Shown: positions 6,137 to 6,235 of the stretch, piece after piece | How positions within the stretch are numbered: position 1 is the first letter of the stretch | How the letters are laid out: the number at the start of each line of letters is the position of its first letter | Origin: Flavobacteriaceae bacterium UBA2000 | GTDB lineage: Bacteria; Bacteroidota; Bacteroidia; Flavobacteriales; Flavobacteriaceae | Assembly (NCBI GenBank): GCA_002335345.1 | Contig: DDCS01000121.1 | Span: 13,245 to 19,479, forward strand | DNA length: 6,235 nt | Direction of reading: 5' to 3' | Made by a program: the position numbers and the translations under genes | Notes under the pieces: generated by a model | Database searches by the model: none | Seen by the model: the letters and a program-made list of their open reading frames with translations, nothing else | Told to the model about the DNA's origin: nothing

Positions 6137-6235
6137 ATGAATTTGAAAAAGCCGAAAACACCAAAGCTCAAATTAGGTCAAATGTTAAAGTATTTTGCAT
6201 TTCGTCGAAATAATTTGCATTTCATCGTCATTATG
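6137..6235 (+). CDS. N-terminus of an unidentified, possibly membrane-anchored protein (3' end outside window)
   Basis: An ATG at 6137 opens a frame that stays open to the last base, giving 33 residues. The start MNLKKPKTPKLKLGQMLKYF is strongly basic and is followed by AFRRNNLHFIVIM, where a hydrophobic stretch begins at the window edge. A basic N-terminus followed by hydrophobic residues fits a cytoplasmic tail leading into a first membrane segment or signal anchor. The A-rich sequence before the ATG (AAAATTAAA) is typical of starts in this group. The product cannot be identified from so few residues. An alternative start is the ATG at codon 16 (6182). It would be transcribed divergently from the PLP enzyme gene. 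Confidence 0.55.
   Translation, partial: MNLKKPKTPKLKLGQMLKYFAFRRNNLHFIVIM

Overview
The window looks like ordinary chromosomal DNA from a member of the Bacteroidota, most likely Flavobacteriia or a close relative. This rests on the family-level look of the LipB and LysRS proteins, a LysRS with a C-terminal extension after motif 3 as I recall it from Bacteroidota, A/T-rich start regions with almost no Shine-Dalgarno sequences, and a lipoprotein lipobox of the SSCG type. The assignment is made from sequence recognition, not from a search. I see no tRNA, rRNA, CRISPR array, insertion sequence or phage gene, and base and codon use look even throughout.

Layout from left to right. (1) At 1-1155 (+) lies the 3' part of a gene that enters from the left edge; its product has beta-propeller-like repeats. 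(2) A minus-strand pair follows: a 52-residue Pmp3/YqaE-type membrane protein (2062-1904), then lipB (1902-1195), separated by one base. lipB ends head-to-head with the propeller gene. (3) lysS (2148-3851, +) runs divergently from that pair, so both units must be driven from the 85-bp gap between them. (4) A small secreted protein (3923-4258, +) follows lysS. (5) A second minus-strand pair follows: a PLP-dependent D-cysteine desulfhydrase/ACC-deaminase-like enzyme (6076-5132), then a lipoprotein glucosaminidase with a LysM domain (5111-4260). This pair ends one base from the stop of the small secreted gene. (6) At the right edge, 6137-6235 (+) holds the first 33 codons of a gene that starts divergently.

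Functionally this is a housekeeping neighbourhood: lipoate attachment (LipB), tRNA charging (LysRS), peptidoglycan turnover (glucosaminidase), sulfur or D-amino-acid metabolism (PLP enzyme) and envelope-associated small proteins. I do not find a convincing novel system. The points most worth a second look are the overlooked Pmp3-type gene fused in operon with lipB, a run of eight G in the coding strand at the junction between the catalytic and LysM parts of the cell-wall hydrolase, the active-site residues that argue against true ACC deaminase activity, and the uncharacterised propeller protein.

Four genes have TTG or GTG start candidates upstream of better ATG starts, or are open at the window edge; the starts given here are the ones I judge best, with reasons.
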